Positions 41,357 to 50,162 of a DNA stretch of 64,000 nt are shown here, piece by piece; the first letter of the stretch is position 1, and every line of letters begins with the position of its first letter. The notes beneath the pieces are model-generated. The model was not told where the DNA came from and ran no database searches. It saw nothing but the letters and a program-made list of their open reading frames with translations. The position numbers were made by a program, and so were the translations under genes. Origin of the DNA: an uncultured Bacteroidia bacterium (lineage in GTDB: Bacteria > Bacteroidota > Bacteroidia > Bacteroidales > UBA932). The DNA lies in NCBI GenBank assembly GCA_902789445.1, contig CADAOB010000005.1:30191-94190 (forward strand), read 5' to 3'.

Positions 41357-42302
41357 TGCCGCGCACCAGTTTATTGTATTCTTCCGGCGTCACGTCCGGA
41401 TTGAGGAAATTCCAGGGATTGATCTGCGTGCCGCGGTAGATCACCTCGTAGTGCAGGTGCGGGCCGGTCGAAAGGCCGCTGCTGCCCAGGGTACCGATCC
41501 GGTCGCCGCGGATGACCACCTGGCCCTGGGTCACCTTGATCTCTTTCAGGTGGGCGTAGCGGGTCTTGTAGCCGAAGCCGTGGTCGATGACGATCACGTT
41601 GCCGTAGCCCGAGAAATTGACCTCAGTGGATTCCACCACGCCGTCGCCGGTGGCATAGACCGGCTGGCCCGCCGGCCCGGCCAGGTCGATGCCTTCGTGA
41701 AAGACGATGGTCTGGCGGATGGGATGGAAGCGGGCCCCGAAGGGGCTGGTTATCTGGACGTTCTTGGGATTAACCGGATAGATGGAGGGGATGCACGAGG
41801 CCATGTCGCCCGCCCGGCTGGAATAGACCTTCACTTCGTCGAAGGAGACCGACTGCACATAGGCTTTCCGCATCAGGCCGTCCACCCGGGCGGCCGAAGC
41901 GGCCATCAGGTCCTGATGGGCCAGGCCGAGGAAAGCGGCATAGCGGTCTTCCCCGCCCAGGCCGGCTTCCCGCGTGGCGGCGGGGACTTCCTCCATGCCG
42001 AATACCGGCCGATACACCAGGTTGTCACGCAGGGCCAGTTCCTGCAGCTGCTGGTCGTCGGCGTCGATCCGGCCGTCCAGCAGCGCGAGCTGCTCGGTCA
42101 GGATGCGGTTCTGCCGCTCCAGCAGCAGGGTCTTGGGCGTGTCCAGGCCGATGGTGCGGGTGAAAACGAAGAAATACAGCAGGAAAAGGGCCAGGCCGCC
42201 CAGCAGGACGCCGCCCGTCTTGTAGAAAGCGGCGCGGACCGACCGCCGGTCGATCTCGTACGATTGGGTCTGCTGGTTGAAAATATATTTCTCGCCCGCC
42301 AT
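41349..42302 (-). CDS. M23-family metallopeptidase (cell-wall endopeptidase)
   Basis: 317 residues from ATG 42302. Membrane helix at about 31-50, coiled coil, and a complete M23 domain: HEGID (His202, Asp206), YAHL, and GPHLHYEV (His282, His284). Likely cuts peptidoglycan cross-links in the periplasm while anchored in the inner membrane. First gene of the long minus-strand run and divergent from alaS. Same architecture and length as the downstream paralog, so a tandem duplication. Confidence 0.93.
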   Translation of the reverse strand: MAGEKYIFNQQTQSYEIDRRSVRAAFYKTGGVLLGGLALFLLYFFVFTRTIGLDTPKTLLLERQNRILTEQLALLDGRIDADDQQLQELALRDNLVYRPVFGMEEVPAATREAGLGGEDRYAAFLGLAHQDLMAASAARVDGLMRKAYVQSVSFDEVKVYSSRAGDMASCIPSIYPVNPKNVQITSPFGARFHPIRQTIVFHEGIDLAGPAGQPVYATGDGVVESTEVNFSGYGNVIVIDHGFGYKTRYAHLKEIKVTQGQVVIRGDRIGTLGSSGLSTGPHLHYEVIYRGTQINPWNFLNPDVTPEEYNKLVRGNG

Positions 42303-42324
42303 TTCAAGCACAAATCAGAAGATA

Positions 42325-42371
42325 TATCTTTGCAAAATTACGGAAAAATACCCGGAAAAAAACTATTTTTG
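42325..42371. promoter_or_regulatory. Divergent promoter region for alaS (+) and the M23/dnaB/rnf run (-)
   Basis: TATCTTTG on the plus strand (42325-42332) directly abuts TAATTTTG on the minus strand (42340-42333). A second plus-strand box TATTTTTG lies at 42364-42371, 26 bases before the alaS ATG. All three are perfect TAnnTTTG matches. The abutting boxes mean the two polymerases would compete for the same DNA. Confidence 0.5.
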
Positions 42372-42397
42372 TGCCAAATTACAATAAATACGCGTCT

Positions 42398-45010
42398 ATG
42401 ACAGTCAAAGAGATCAGGAAGACCTTCACGGACTTCTTTGCAAGCAAGGGACATACGATCGTCCCCTCCGCCCCGATGGTGGTCAAGAACGACCCCACGC
42501 TGATGTTCACCAATGCCGGCATGAACCAGTTCAAAGACATTTTCCTGGGCAATGCGCCGGCAGCGGCCCGGCGGGTGGCTGACAGTCAGAAATGCCTTCG
42601 CGTCAGCGGAAAGCACAACGACCTGGAAGAGGTCGGTCACGATACCTACCACCACACGATGTTCGAGATGCTCGGCAACTGGAGCTTCGGCGACTATTTC
42701 AAGAAAGAGGCCATCGACTGGGCCTGGGAACTGCTGACCGAAGTGTACAAGCTCCCGAAGGACCGGCTCTACGCCACGGTCTTCGAAGGCTACGAGCCCG
42801 ACGGCCTGGGCCCCGACAGCGAAGCGCGGGAGCACTGGCTCAAATACCTGCCGGCCGAACGGATCATTCCCGGCAACAAGCACGACAACTTCTGGGAAAT
42901 GGGCGACACCGGCCCCTGCGGCCCGTGCAGCGAGATCCACATCGACCTGCGCGACGACGCCGAGCGCGCCGCCGTCCCGGGCGAGCAGATGGTCAACCAG
43001 GGCCATCACCTGGTCATCGAGATCTGGAACCTCGTCTTCATGCAGTTCAACCGCAAGGCCAACGGCTCGCTGGAGCCGCTGCCCGAACGCCACGTCGATA
43101 CCGGCATGGGCCTGGAGCGCCTTTGCATGGCCATCCAAGGCAAGAAGAGCAACTACGACACCGACGTGTTCACCGGGATGATCGACGCCATCGCACGCCT
43201 GAGCGGCGTGACCTACGTGCCCGACAGCCAGGTGGGCGTGGCCATGCGCGTGATCGCCGACCACATCCGGGCCATCAGCTTCTCCATCACCGACGGCCAG
43301 CTGCCCAGCAACGTGAAGGCCGGCTACGTGATCCGCCGCATCCTGCGCCGGGCCGTCCGCTACGGCTACACCTTCCTCGGCCTGAAAGAGCCGTTCCTCT
43401 GCCGCCTGGTGCCGCAGTTGATCGCCGACATGGGCGAGGCCTATCCCGAACTCGTGGCCCAGCAGCAGCTCGTGGAGCGCGTCATCAAGGAAGAGGAAGA
43501 AGCCTTCCTCCGCACGCTCGACAAGGGTATCCGGCTGATGGACACGATTATGGAAAAGAGCCGCGAGAGCAAGGTCATCGCCGGAACGGACGCCTTCACG
43601 CTCTACGACACCTTCGGCTTCCCGATCGACCTGACCGAACTGATTGCCGCCGAGAACGGCATGAAGGTCGATATGGACGGCTTCAACGTGGAACTGGGCA
43701 AACAGAAAGAGCGCGCCCGCAACGCCACCGCCGTGGAAAACGGCGACTGGGTGGAACTGCATCCCTTCACCGAATGTGAATTCCTGGGCTACGACGCCCT
43801 CGAGACCACAGCCACGCTGATGAAATACCGCACCGTCAAGGCCAAGAACAAGGAATTCCTCCAGCTGGTCTTCGACCGCACCCCGTTCTACGGGGAAATG
43901 GGCGGCGAGGTCGGCGACACCGGCACCCTCACGGCCCCCGACGGGGAAGTCATCCGCATCCTCAACACCGTCAAGGAAAACAACCTGACCATCCATATCG
44001 CCGAACGCATCCCCGCCGCCCAGGAAGGCAGCTTCAAGCTCTGCGTGGACGGCGTACGCCGGCAGAAGATCGCCAACAACCACACTTGCACCCACCTGCT
44101 CCACCAGGCGCTCCGCGAGATCCTCGGCCCGCACGTCGAGCAGAAGGGCTCGTTTGTCTGCGACCAGTATTTCCGCTTCGACTTCTCGCATTTCGAACGG
44201 CTTGGCGACGACAAGATCGACCAGGTGGAACGCCGCGTCAACGCGCTCATCCGTGAGAACTTCCCGCTCTGCGAGAAACGCGACGCGACCATGGAGGAGG
44301 CCCGCGCCCAGGGCGCCATGGCCCTCTTCGGCGAGAAATACGGCGACCGCGTCCGCGTGGTCCGCTTCGGCGACAGCGTGGAACTGTGCGGCGGCTGCCA
44401 TACCCGCGCCACCGGCACCATCGGCTTCTTCAAGATCACGGGCGAGTCGGCCATCGCGGCGGGCATCCGGCGCATCGAGGCCGTCACGGGCCTGGAAGCC
44501 GAAATGGCCGTCGATGCGATGGAGAATTCCCTGCGCGCAGCCAAGGCTTTCTTCAACAACGTCCCCGACCTGGCCGGCGCCATCCGCAAGATGATCGACG
44601 AGAACAGCGACTACAAGAAGAAGATGGAGGAAGTCATCCGCGAGCGCACCGTCCTGCTCAAACAGGATCTGATCGCCCACGCCCGGGAAATGAACGGCCG
44701 GCGCGTGATCGTCATCGACCGGGGCATCGATCCGCAGATGCTCCGCAATGCCGCCCTCATGCTGCAGAACGAGACGGAGAACCTCGTCGTGGCCGCGGCC
44801 TATGAGGCGGGCGGCAAGCCGCAGCTGCTGCTCATGTACTCCCCCGACCTGGTGAAGGCGGGCAAGAACGCCCAGGCCGACGTCAAGGAAGCAGCCAAAT
44901 GCATCCAGGGCGGCGGCGGCGGACAGCCCGGCCTGGCCACGGCAGGTGGCAAGAATCTTGCTGGTCTGAGCGAAGCGCTCGAAAAGCTGCTCGCCGCCGC
45001 CACCAAATAA
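42398..45010 (+). CDS. alaS: Alanyl-tRNA synthetase
   Basis: 870 residues from ATG 42398 ([14 protein letters not shown]); a GTG nine codons upstream overlaps a promoter box and is less likely. Class II motifs [27 protein letters not shown] and DTGMGLERL; editing domain with [10 protein letters not shown] and [14 protein letters not shown]-terminal [15 protein letters not shown]. Charges tRNA-Ala and clears mischarged Ser/Gly. Full length. The next gene starts 9 bases after the stop. Confidence 0.98.
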   Translation: MTVKEIRKTFTDFFASKGHTIVPSAPMVVKNDPTLMFTNAGMNQFKDIFLGNAPAAARRVADSQKCLRVSGKHNDLEEVGHDTYHHTMFEMLGNWSFGDYFKKEAIDWAWELLTEVYKLPKDRLYATVFEGYEPDGLGPDSEAREHWLKYLPAERIIPGNKHDNFWEMGDTGPCGPCSEIHIDLRDDAERAAVPGEQMVNQGHHLVIEIWNLVFMQFNRKANGSLEPLPERHVDTGMGLERLCMAIQGKKSNYDTDVFTGMIDAIARLSGVTYVPDSQVGVAMRVIADHIRAISFSITDGQLPSNVKAGYVIRRILRRAVRYGYTFLGLKEPFLCRLVPQLIADMGEAYPELVAQQQLVERVIKEEEEAFLRTLDKGIRLMDTIMEKSRESKVIAGTDAFTLYDTFGFPIDLTELIAAENGMKVDMDGFNVELGKQKERARNATAVENGDWVELHPFTECEFLGYDALETTATLMKYRTVKAKNKEFLQLVFDRTPFYGEMGGEVGDTGTLTAPDGEVIRILNTVKENNLTIHIAERIPAAQEGSFKLCVDGVRRQKIANNHTCTHLLHQALREILGPHVEQKGSFVCDQYFRFDFSHFERLGDDKIDQVERRVNALIRENFPLCEKRDATMEEARAQGAMALFGEKYGDRVRVVRFGDSVELCGGCHTRATGTIGFFKITGESAIAAGIRRIEAVTGLEAEMAVDAMENSLRAAKAFFNNVPDLAGAIRKMIDENSDYKKKMEEVIRERTVLLKQDLIAHAREMNGRRVIVIDRGIDPQMLRNAALMLQNETENLVVAAAYEAGGKPQLLLMYSPDLVKAGKNAQADVKEAAKCIQGGGGGQPGLATAGGKNLAGLSEALEKLLAAATK

Positions 45011-45019
45011 GACGCTGTT

Positions 45020-47458
45020 TTGAAGAAACTCGACCTTTACCTGATCAAAAAGTTCATGGGCCCCTTCCTGGTGGTCTTCATGATCGTCATGTTCGCCTTG
45101 TCGCTGCAGTTCATCTGGCAGTACATCAACGACCTGGCGGGTAAAGGCCTGAGCCTGGGCGTCATCTTCGAGTTCTGGGGATGGGCCTCCTGCACGCTGC
45201 TTCCCAACGAGATTCCGCTGGCCACCCTGCTGGCCTCCATCATGACCCTCGGCGGGCTGGGCGAACGCAACGAGCTGCTGGCGATGAAAGCCGCCGGCAT
45301 CTCGCTGATGCGCATTATGATGCCGCTGGTGGTCATCTCCGCGCTGATCACCGTGGGCGCCTTCTTCGTGGCCGACCGGCTGGTCCCCTACGCCTTCAAC
45401 AAGGTCTATACCCTCAAGGAAGACATCACCCGCACGCGCGACGAGATCAAGATCCCGACCGGCATCTTCTACAACGGCATCGACGGCTACATCCTCCGCG
45501 TGGAGGACCGCAACGAGGAGAGCGGCATGATGTACGACCTGATCATCTACGACCACACCGCCAACACCGGCAACGTCAACATGACCGTGGCCGACAGCGG
45601 ACGCATCGAGATCACGCCCGACAAGGAGAACCTGATCTTCGACCTCTACCACGGTTGCTCCTACACCGAGAACAACAAGATGAACTTCCGCGATACGACG
45701 CTCCAGCTCAGCCGCCTGCGCTTCGACGAGCAGCAGCTGATCATCCAGCTCAACAACTATCGCTTCCAGCGTTCCGAGAAAGACAACTACGGCGACGAGC
45801 TCAAATCGCTCGGCCTCAAACGCCTGCAGACCGACCGCGACTCCATCAGCCGGGAAGTGGACACCCTTGTCCGCAAGCAGCTTCCGCGCTTTGCCAGCAC
45901 CGTGGGCATGAATTATCTCTACCAGCTCGACACCGCGCTCAGCCGCAGCAAGACCTACAAGGGCGACTTCAACCTCGACAGCCTCACCGCCACGCTCACG
46001 CCCGAGCAGCTGCAGCGGGCCCGGCGCTCCGCCGCCGGCAAGGCCGAACTCGGCGAGGAGCAGGTCAAGAATTTCGAAAGGGAAACCAGCTACAACATCG
46101 GGATGATCCGGCGCATCGACGTGGAATCCATCATCAAGTTCACCCTGTCGCTCTCCTGCCTGATCTTCTTCTTCGTCGGGGCCCCGCTGGGCGCCATCAT
46201 CCGGAAAGGCGGCTTCGGCACGCCGGTGGTCATCTCGATCCTCCTGTACCTGATTTACTACATCATCGACATCATCGGGCGGAAACTGGCCACCAAGAGC
46301 GGCACCCTGACCCCGTGGGAAGGCGCCCTGGTCTCCACGCTGGTCCTGCTGCCGGTCGCCATCCTGCTGACCCGCAAGTCCACGCAGGACTCTTCGCTCT
46401 TCAACCCCGATTCCTACAAGGAATTCTTCCGGCGCATCGGGCGCTGGATGTCCAAACGCTACCATCGTTTCATGAATCTCTTCCGCAAAGGCGGCGGCAA
46501 GATCCGCATCGTCTATATGGGCACGCCCGAATTCGCCGTGGCCCCGCTCGACAAACTCATCCAGGCCGGCTATGAGATCGCCGGCGTCGTCACCGCCGTC
46601 GACAAACCCAGCGGCCGCGGCCTGACCCTGCACGAAAGTGCCGTCAAACAATACGCCGTCGCACACGGCATCCCCGTGCTGCAGCCCGAAAAACTCCGGG
46701 ATCCGGCCTTCCTCGAACAGCTGGCCGCCCTGAAAGCCAATCTCTTCGTGGTCGTCGCCTTCCGGATGCTGCCCAAGGAGGTCTGGCAGATGCCCGCCTT
46801 GGGCACCTTCAACCTGCACGCCTCGCTGCTGCCGCAGTACCGCGGCGCGGCCCCGATCAACTGGGCAATCATCAACGGCGAGAAATTTACCGGCGTGACC
46901 ACCTTCCTGCTCGACGAGCAGATCGATACCGGCAATATCCTGTTCCAGGAATCCTGTGCCATCGAATCCTACGAAGACGCAGGGGCGCTTCACGACAAAC
47001 TCATGGCCCTCGGCGCCGACCTGGTGCTCAAGACGGTCGATGCCATCGAAAACCGGCGGGCCAAACCCTACGAACAGACGCTCGGCATCAACAAGACCCT
47101 CAAGCCCGCGCCGAAGCTCACCCGCGACAACTGCCACATCGACTGGAGCCGCAGCGCCCGCACGGCCAGCCTGCTCATCCGCGGCCTGAGCCCCTACCCG
47201 GCCGCCTGGACCACGCTGGTCAAGGAAGACGGGACCCAGGTGGGCGCCAAGATCTACGACAGCTACGTCGTGCGCTGCGCCGAGGACGATCCGCGTCCGG
47301 CCGGCCACATCACCAGCGACGGAAAGACCTTCCTGGAAGTCCGCTGCGGCAAGGATGCCCTGCGCATCCTCAACCTCCAGCTGGCCGGCAAGAAGCGGAT
47401 GGACATCGGCGCCTTCCTCCTGGGCTTCCGCGAGCCCGAACGCGCCCGCTTCGAATAG
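45020..47458 (+). CDS. Fusion of LptF/LptG-type permease and methionyl-tRNA formyltransferase
   Basis: 812 residues in one frame from TTG 45020. Residues 1-455 are an LptF/LptG permease: membrane helices near 14-35, 58-80 and 98-118, ELLAMKAAGIS (85-95), a periplasmic beta-jellyroll, then helices near 375-397, 405-428 and 433-452. A basic segment with KGGG (490-493) leads into a complete Fmt: IVYMGTPEFA (497-506), NLHASLLP (598-605, Asn598, His600), LLDEQIDTG (631-638, Asp636) and the C-terminal OB-like domain. LptFG pulls lipopolysaccharide from the inner membrane; Fmt formylates initiator Met-tRNA. The permease C terminus is cytoplasmic, so the Fmt part would be tethered there. An internal ATG at 46472 could give free Fmt. 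No stop or frame break separates the parts. Confidence 0.9.
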   Translation: MKKLDLYLIKKFMGPFLVVFMIVMFALSLQFIWQYINDLAGKGLSLGVIFEFWGWASCTLLPNEIPLATLLASIMTLGGLGERNELLAMKAAGISLMRIMMPLVVISALITVGAFFVADRLVPYAFNKVYTLKEDITRTRDEIKIPTGIFYNGIDGYILRVEDRNEESGMMYDLIIYDHTANTGNVNMTVADSGRIEITPDKENLIFDLYHGCSYTENNKMNFRDTTLQLSRLRFDEQQLIIQLNNYRFQRSEKDNYGDELKSLGLKRLQTDRDSISREVDTLVRKQLPRFASTVGMNYLYQLDTALSRSKTYKGDFNLDSLTATLTPEQLQRARRSAAGKAELGEEQVKNFERETSYNIGMIRRIDVESIIKFTLSLSCLIFFFVGAPLGAIIRKGGFGTPVVISILLYLIYYIIDIIGRKLATKSGTLTPWEGALVSTLVLLPVAILLTRKSTQDSSLFNPDSYKEFFRRIGRWMSKRYHRFMNLFRKGGGKIRIVYMGTPEFAVAPLDKLIQAGYEIAGVVTAVDKPSGRGLTLHESAVKQYAVAHGIPVLQPEKLRDPAFLEQLAALKANLFVVVAFRMLPKEVWQMPALGTFNLHASLLPQYRGAAPINWAIINGEKFTGVTTFLLDEQIDTGNILFQESCAIESYEDAGALHDKLMALGADLVLKTVDAIENRRAKPYEQTLGINKTLKPAPKLTRDNCHIDWSRSARTASLLIRGLSPYPAAWTTLVKEDGTQVGAKIYDSYVVRCAEDDPRPAGHITSDGKTFLEVRCGKDALRILNLQLAGKKRMDIGAFLLGFREPERARFE

Positions 47459-47494
47459 CGCGCCGATTTCCCGCTTCAAATAGCGCACCGATTT
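47445..47494 (+). repeat. Tandem duplication of 25 bases across the fusion gene's stop codon
   Basis: 47445-47469 and 47470-47494 are the same 25 bases with two A/G differences. The first copy encodes the last residues and the TAG stop; the second copy is untranslated. A local slippage duplication is the simplest origin. Confidence 0.9.
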
Positions 47495-47535
47495 TGGGCG
47501 CTGGAGATCAACATCCTAATATACAGCATGTTACA

Positions 47536-47572
47536 AAAAGTAGCCCCTCCCTGGACAGGAGGGGCTACTTTT
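47536..47572. terminator. Bidirectional terminator between the fusion gene and L-threonine dehydrogenase
   Basis: Perfect 15-base arms (AAAAGTAGCCCCTCC and its complement) with a 7-base loop, A-rich before and T-rich after. Serves both convergent genes. Confidence 0.92.
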
Positions 47573-47624
47573 ATAAAGTCGCTCATTTTCAGAAGATTAA
47601 CCTCCAGAGCGAAAATCGATGGCT

Positions 47625-47652
47625 CTTCAGGCGTTCTGCTGTTTTTCGCCGA
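47625..47652 (-). repeat. 28-base inverted repeat, copy 1 (end of L-threonine dehydrogenase)
   Basis: Read on the minus strand this matches 49502-49529 at 27 of 28 positions. It covers the codons for GEKQQNA, the TGA stop and two bases beyond. Confidence 0.9.
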
Positions 47653-48586
47653 TGACCTTCAGCATGTCGTCGACCATCGCGTCGATGTCCCATTCGGGTT
47701 TCCAGCCCCACTCGGCGCGGGCGCAGGAGTCGTCCATCTTGTTGGGCCAGGAATCGGCGATGGCGGCCTTCACCGGATCGACCTTGTAGTCGAAGCTGGC
47801 GTCGGGAATACGTTTCTTGATGACTTCGAACAGCTCTTTCGGGCAGAAGCTCATGCTGGCGATGTTGAAGCTGTTGCGGTGCACGAGTTTGGCCGGATCG
47901 GCTTCCATCACTTCCACGGCGGCGCGCAGGGCGTCGGGCATGTACATCATGTCCATATAGCTGTCTTCGGGCACTTCGCAGGTGTAGTGGTGACCCGGTT
48001 TTAGGATCTCGTAGAACACTTCCACGGCGTAGTCGGTGGTGCCGCCTCCGGGGAGGGCGCCATTGGAGATGATGCCCGGGAAGCGGACGCTGCGGGCATC
48101 TACGCCGAAGCGCTGGTAGTGGTAGTCGCTCAGCAGTTCACCGGTCACCTTGCAGATGCCGTAGATGGTGTTCGGGCGCATGATGGTGTCCTGCGGGGTA
48201 TTGTCGTGCGGGGTGTTCGGGCCGAAGGCGCCGATGGAACTCGGGGTGAAGATCGAGCATTTGTGCGCCTGGGCGATATTGAGCGCGTTGATCAGCGCGG
48301 TGATGTTCAGGTGCCAGGCCACGCCGGGCATGTGTTCGCCTTTGGCGCTGAGCAGTGCGACGAGGTTATAGATCGCATCGACCTTGTATTTGACCACCAG
48401 CTCGTCGAATTTCTTCTCGTCGAGCACGTCGAGTTTCTCCGCGATGGCCGTGCGGCCGAGTTTTTCGACCAGTTCGTCTTTCAAATCTGCCGCAATTACA
48501 TTATCTTCGCCATAAATATGCTGGAGATACGGGACCAGTTCGGTACCGATCTGTCCGCCCGCTCCAACCACAAGAATCCGTTTCAT
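47627..48586 (-). CDS. L-threonine 3-dehydrogenase, SDR (epimerase-like) type
   Basis: 319 residues. Rossmann motif VVGAGGQIG (6-14) and the SDR active-site YGICKVTGE (Tyr-x3-Lys). SSIGAFGPNTP, IMRPNTIYG and RFPGIISN with GGGTTDYAVE match the short-chain L-threonine dehydrogenases of Flavobacterium and gut Bacteroidetes rather than GalE-type epimerases. It oxidises threonine to 2-amino-3-ketobutyrate with NAD. The last residues GEKQQNA lie in a 28-base repeat shared with queG. Promoter box upstream at 48623-48630. Confidence 0.88.
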   Translation of the reverse strand: MKRILVVGAGGQIGTELVPYLQHIYGEDNVIAADLKDELVEKLGRTAIAEKLDVLDEKKFDELVVKYKVDAIYNLVALLSAKGEHMPGVAWHLNITALINALNIAQAHKCSIFTPSSIGAFGPNTPHDNTPQDTIMRPNTIYGICKVTGELLSDYHYQRFGVDARSVRFPGIISNGALPGGGTTDYAVEVFYEILKPGHHYTCEVPEDSYMDMMYMPDALRAAVEVMEADPAKLVHRNSFNIASMSFCPKELFEVIKKRIPDASFDYKVDPVKAAIADSWPNKMDDSCARAEWGWKPEWDIDAMVDDMLKVIGEKQQNA

Positions 48587-48615
48587 ACTTTTATTAATTT
48601 ACTGATTTTTCGATT

Positions 48616-49527
48616 TTGCCCACAAATTTAATAAAATTCGATGAACGTGCATACGGTTTCTTGGATTTCGGCGCCGCAAAGGTAAAAACTGTAGCCGGAG
48701 AAGGCCGCCGCGCTTACGAAAACTATCTGGCGGAAGGCCGGAACGGTGACATGGGCTATCTGGCCCGCAACCTCGAGAAACGCTTCGATCCGGCCCTGCT
48801 GGTACCCGGAGCCCGGAGCGTGCTCTGCTTCCTGGCGCCCTACGGCCGGGCATCCGGCGGAATCGCCGGTTTCGCCCAGGGCGTAGATTACCACAAGGTA
48901 GTCAAAGACAGGCTGTTTGCCGTAATGGAAGAGCTGCAGGCCCAGTTTCCGGGGTTCGCCGGCCGGCCGTTTGTGGACAGCGCTCCGGTGCTCGAACGCT
49001 TTTGGGCGGTCGAGGCCGGGCTGGGCTTCATCGGCCAGAACAATTTCTTCATCTCCCCGACGTACGGCCTTCGGACCATCATCGGCGTGATCATCTGCAA
49101 CATCCCCGCCGAACGCTTTGCGCCGCACGCCCCGCTGGCCGCCACCAGCTGCGGCGCCTGCGGCGCCTGCCTGCGGGCCTGTCCTTCGGGCGCGCTCCGC
49201 GCCCCCTTCGACCTGGACGCCCGCCGCTGCATCTCCTACCTGACCATCGAGTCGAAGGAGCCGCTGCCGGAAGACCTCGCCGCCGCGGCGCACCGCCGTG
49301 GCTGGCGTTTCGGCTGCGAGGAATGCATGCGCTCCTGCCCGTGGGACAAGCCGCTGACGCCGCTCCCGGAGTTCGAGACGCACCGCCGCGAACTGGAAAC
49401 GATGAGCGACGCCGACTGGGCGTCGCTCCCGGAAGCGGAATTCGAACGGCGCTTCGCCGACTCAGGCCTGCAGCGGGCCGGCCTGTCCCGTCTGTCAGGC
49501 GTCGGCGAAAAACAGCAGGACGCCTGA
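48616..49527 (+). CDS. queG: Epoxyqueuosine reductase, TTG start
   Basis: About 303 residues. No ATG fits the frame before the conserved region, and TTG 48616 is the best start; the exact N terminus is uncertain. FVDSAPVLERFWA, GLGFIGQNNFFIS, two [4Fe-4S] motifs (CGACGACLRACPSGAL and CEECMRSCPWD) and CISYLTIESK identify QueG, the cobalamin-dependent enzyme that makes queuosine from epoxyqueuosine in tRNA. tgt, which acts earlier in the same pathway, is 7 kb away. Its last codons overlap the 3' end of thiN on the other strand. Confidence 0.9.
   Translation: MPTNLIKFDERAYGFLDFGAAKVKTVAGEGRRAYENYLAEGRNGDMGYLARNLEKRFDPALLVPGARSVLCFLAPYGRASGGIAGFAQGVDYHKVVKDRLFAVMEELQAQFPGFAGRPFVDSAPVLERFWAVEAGLGFIGQNNFFISPTYGLRTIIGVIICNIPAERFAPHAPLAATSCGACGACLRACPSGALRAPFDLDARRCISYLTIESKEPLPEDLAAAAHRRGWRFGCEECMRSCPWDKPLTPLPEFETHRRELETMSDADWASLPEAEFERRFADSGLQRAGLSRLSGVGEKQQDA
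48623..48630 (-). promoter_or_regulatory. -7 promoter box for L-threonine dehydrogenase
   Basis: TAAATTTG on the minus strand, a perfect TAnnTTTG, 36 bases before the ATG at 48586. It lies inside the first codons of queG as annotated, which adds doubt to the queG start. Confidence 0.45.
49495..49527. other. Palindrome carrying the stop codons of both queG and thiN
   Basis: Nine-base perfect arms TCAGGCGTC (49495-49503) and GACGCCTGA (49519-49527) with a 15-base loop. Both genes end GAC GCC TGA, each within its own arm. It could form a hairpin in both transcripts but lacks a T run. Confidence 0.85.
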
Positions 49528-50136
49528 AGGGTGTGACAGCGTCAGCGTGAACGAAGACGAGAGCGCCTCGTTGAGCGTCGCCTTCCAGAGCGTGTCGAAA
49601 CGGACTTGACCGGTCGGGTATTTCAGCCCGGCCGATTCTATTGTCAGGGTATTGTCGAAGGCGAAGATCGAAATCTGCTGCCCGGGGACGGACGGTAGCG
49701 TAGCCGTGTCGAAGATGGCTTCGAAACGGCCGTAATCGGTGAGCATCGTCACGGGGCACGCCGCTTCGCGGGCATAGTCGAGCAGCAGGGAGATGTTGCC
49801 CAGCGTATGGTCTTCCCGCCGGCCCGTCGCCCCGACGATCGTAATGCGCGAAGGCGACAGCGGCAGCGACAGGTGAAAGGCCTTCGTCAGATCGTTGTCA
49901 TCCTGCTCGCTGATATGCGTGATCCGGTCGGCGAAGCGTTTCCGGAATGCCGGCGACAGCGAATCGAGATCTCCGACGATCCGGTCGGGCTCCAGTCCGT
50001 GCGCCACCAGCGCCTCCGCCGCCGAGTCGCAGCAGATGCGCAGGTCCGCTTCCCGTAGCGCCCGCAGCGGCGCCGCCGCCTGCGGGAAATCGCCCGCCGC
50101 CAGGATGACGATATGCTTTTTTGGCAAAGTATGCAT
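49495..50136 (-). CDS. thiN: Thiamine diphosphokinase
   Basis: 213 residues. IVILAAGDFP, CCDSAAEAL, DRIVGDLDSL, DNDLTKAF and GATGRREDHTLGNISLL are the catalytic-domain motifs; a small beta-rich C-terminal thiamine-binding domain follows. It transfers pyrophosphate from ATP to thiamine to make thiamine diphosphate in the cytoplasm. The 3' end overlaps queG by 33 bases in convergent orientation. It follows the phosphatase gene by 26 bases and could be co-transcribed with it; no TPP riboswitch is visible in that gap. Confidence 0.93.
   Translation of the reverse strand: MHTLPKKHIVILAAGDFPQAAAPLRALREADLRICCDSAAEALVAHGLEPDRIVGDLDSLSPAFRKRFADRITHISEQDDNDLTKAFHLSLPLSPSRITIVGATGRREDHTLGNISLLLDYAREAACPVTMLTDYGRFEAIFDTATLPSVPGQQISIFAFDNTLTIESAGLKYPTGQVRFDTLWKATLNEALSSSFTLTLSHPSGVLLFFADA
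49502..49529 (+). repeat. 28-base inverted repeat, copy 2 (end of queG)
   Basis: Matches 47652-47625 on the other strand with one mismatch. It encodes GEKQQDA and the stop of queG. Confidence 0.9.
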
Positions 50137-50162
50137 TTGCTTATCCCTTGTTCGGCTGTACG

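Noticed and set aside
45020-47458. Possibility that the permease-Fmt fusion is a sequencing error
   Set aside because: Both parts are in the same frame with no frameshift, and the linker region is ordinary sequence; an error would need a lost stop codon. It cannot be fully excluded without reads.
42338-47488. A 1716-codon open frame antisense to alaS and the fusion gene
   Set aside because: It is a by-product of high G+C and codon bias in the two real genes; the peptide is low-complexity (Gly, Val, Asp, His rich) with no recognisable domain.
50137-50162. TPP riboswitch upstream of thiN
   Set aside because: The gap to the upstream gene is only 26 bases, too short for the aptamer.
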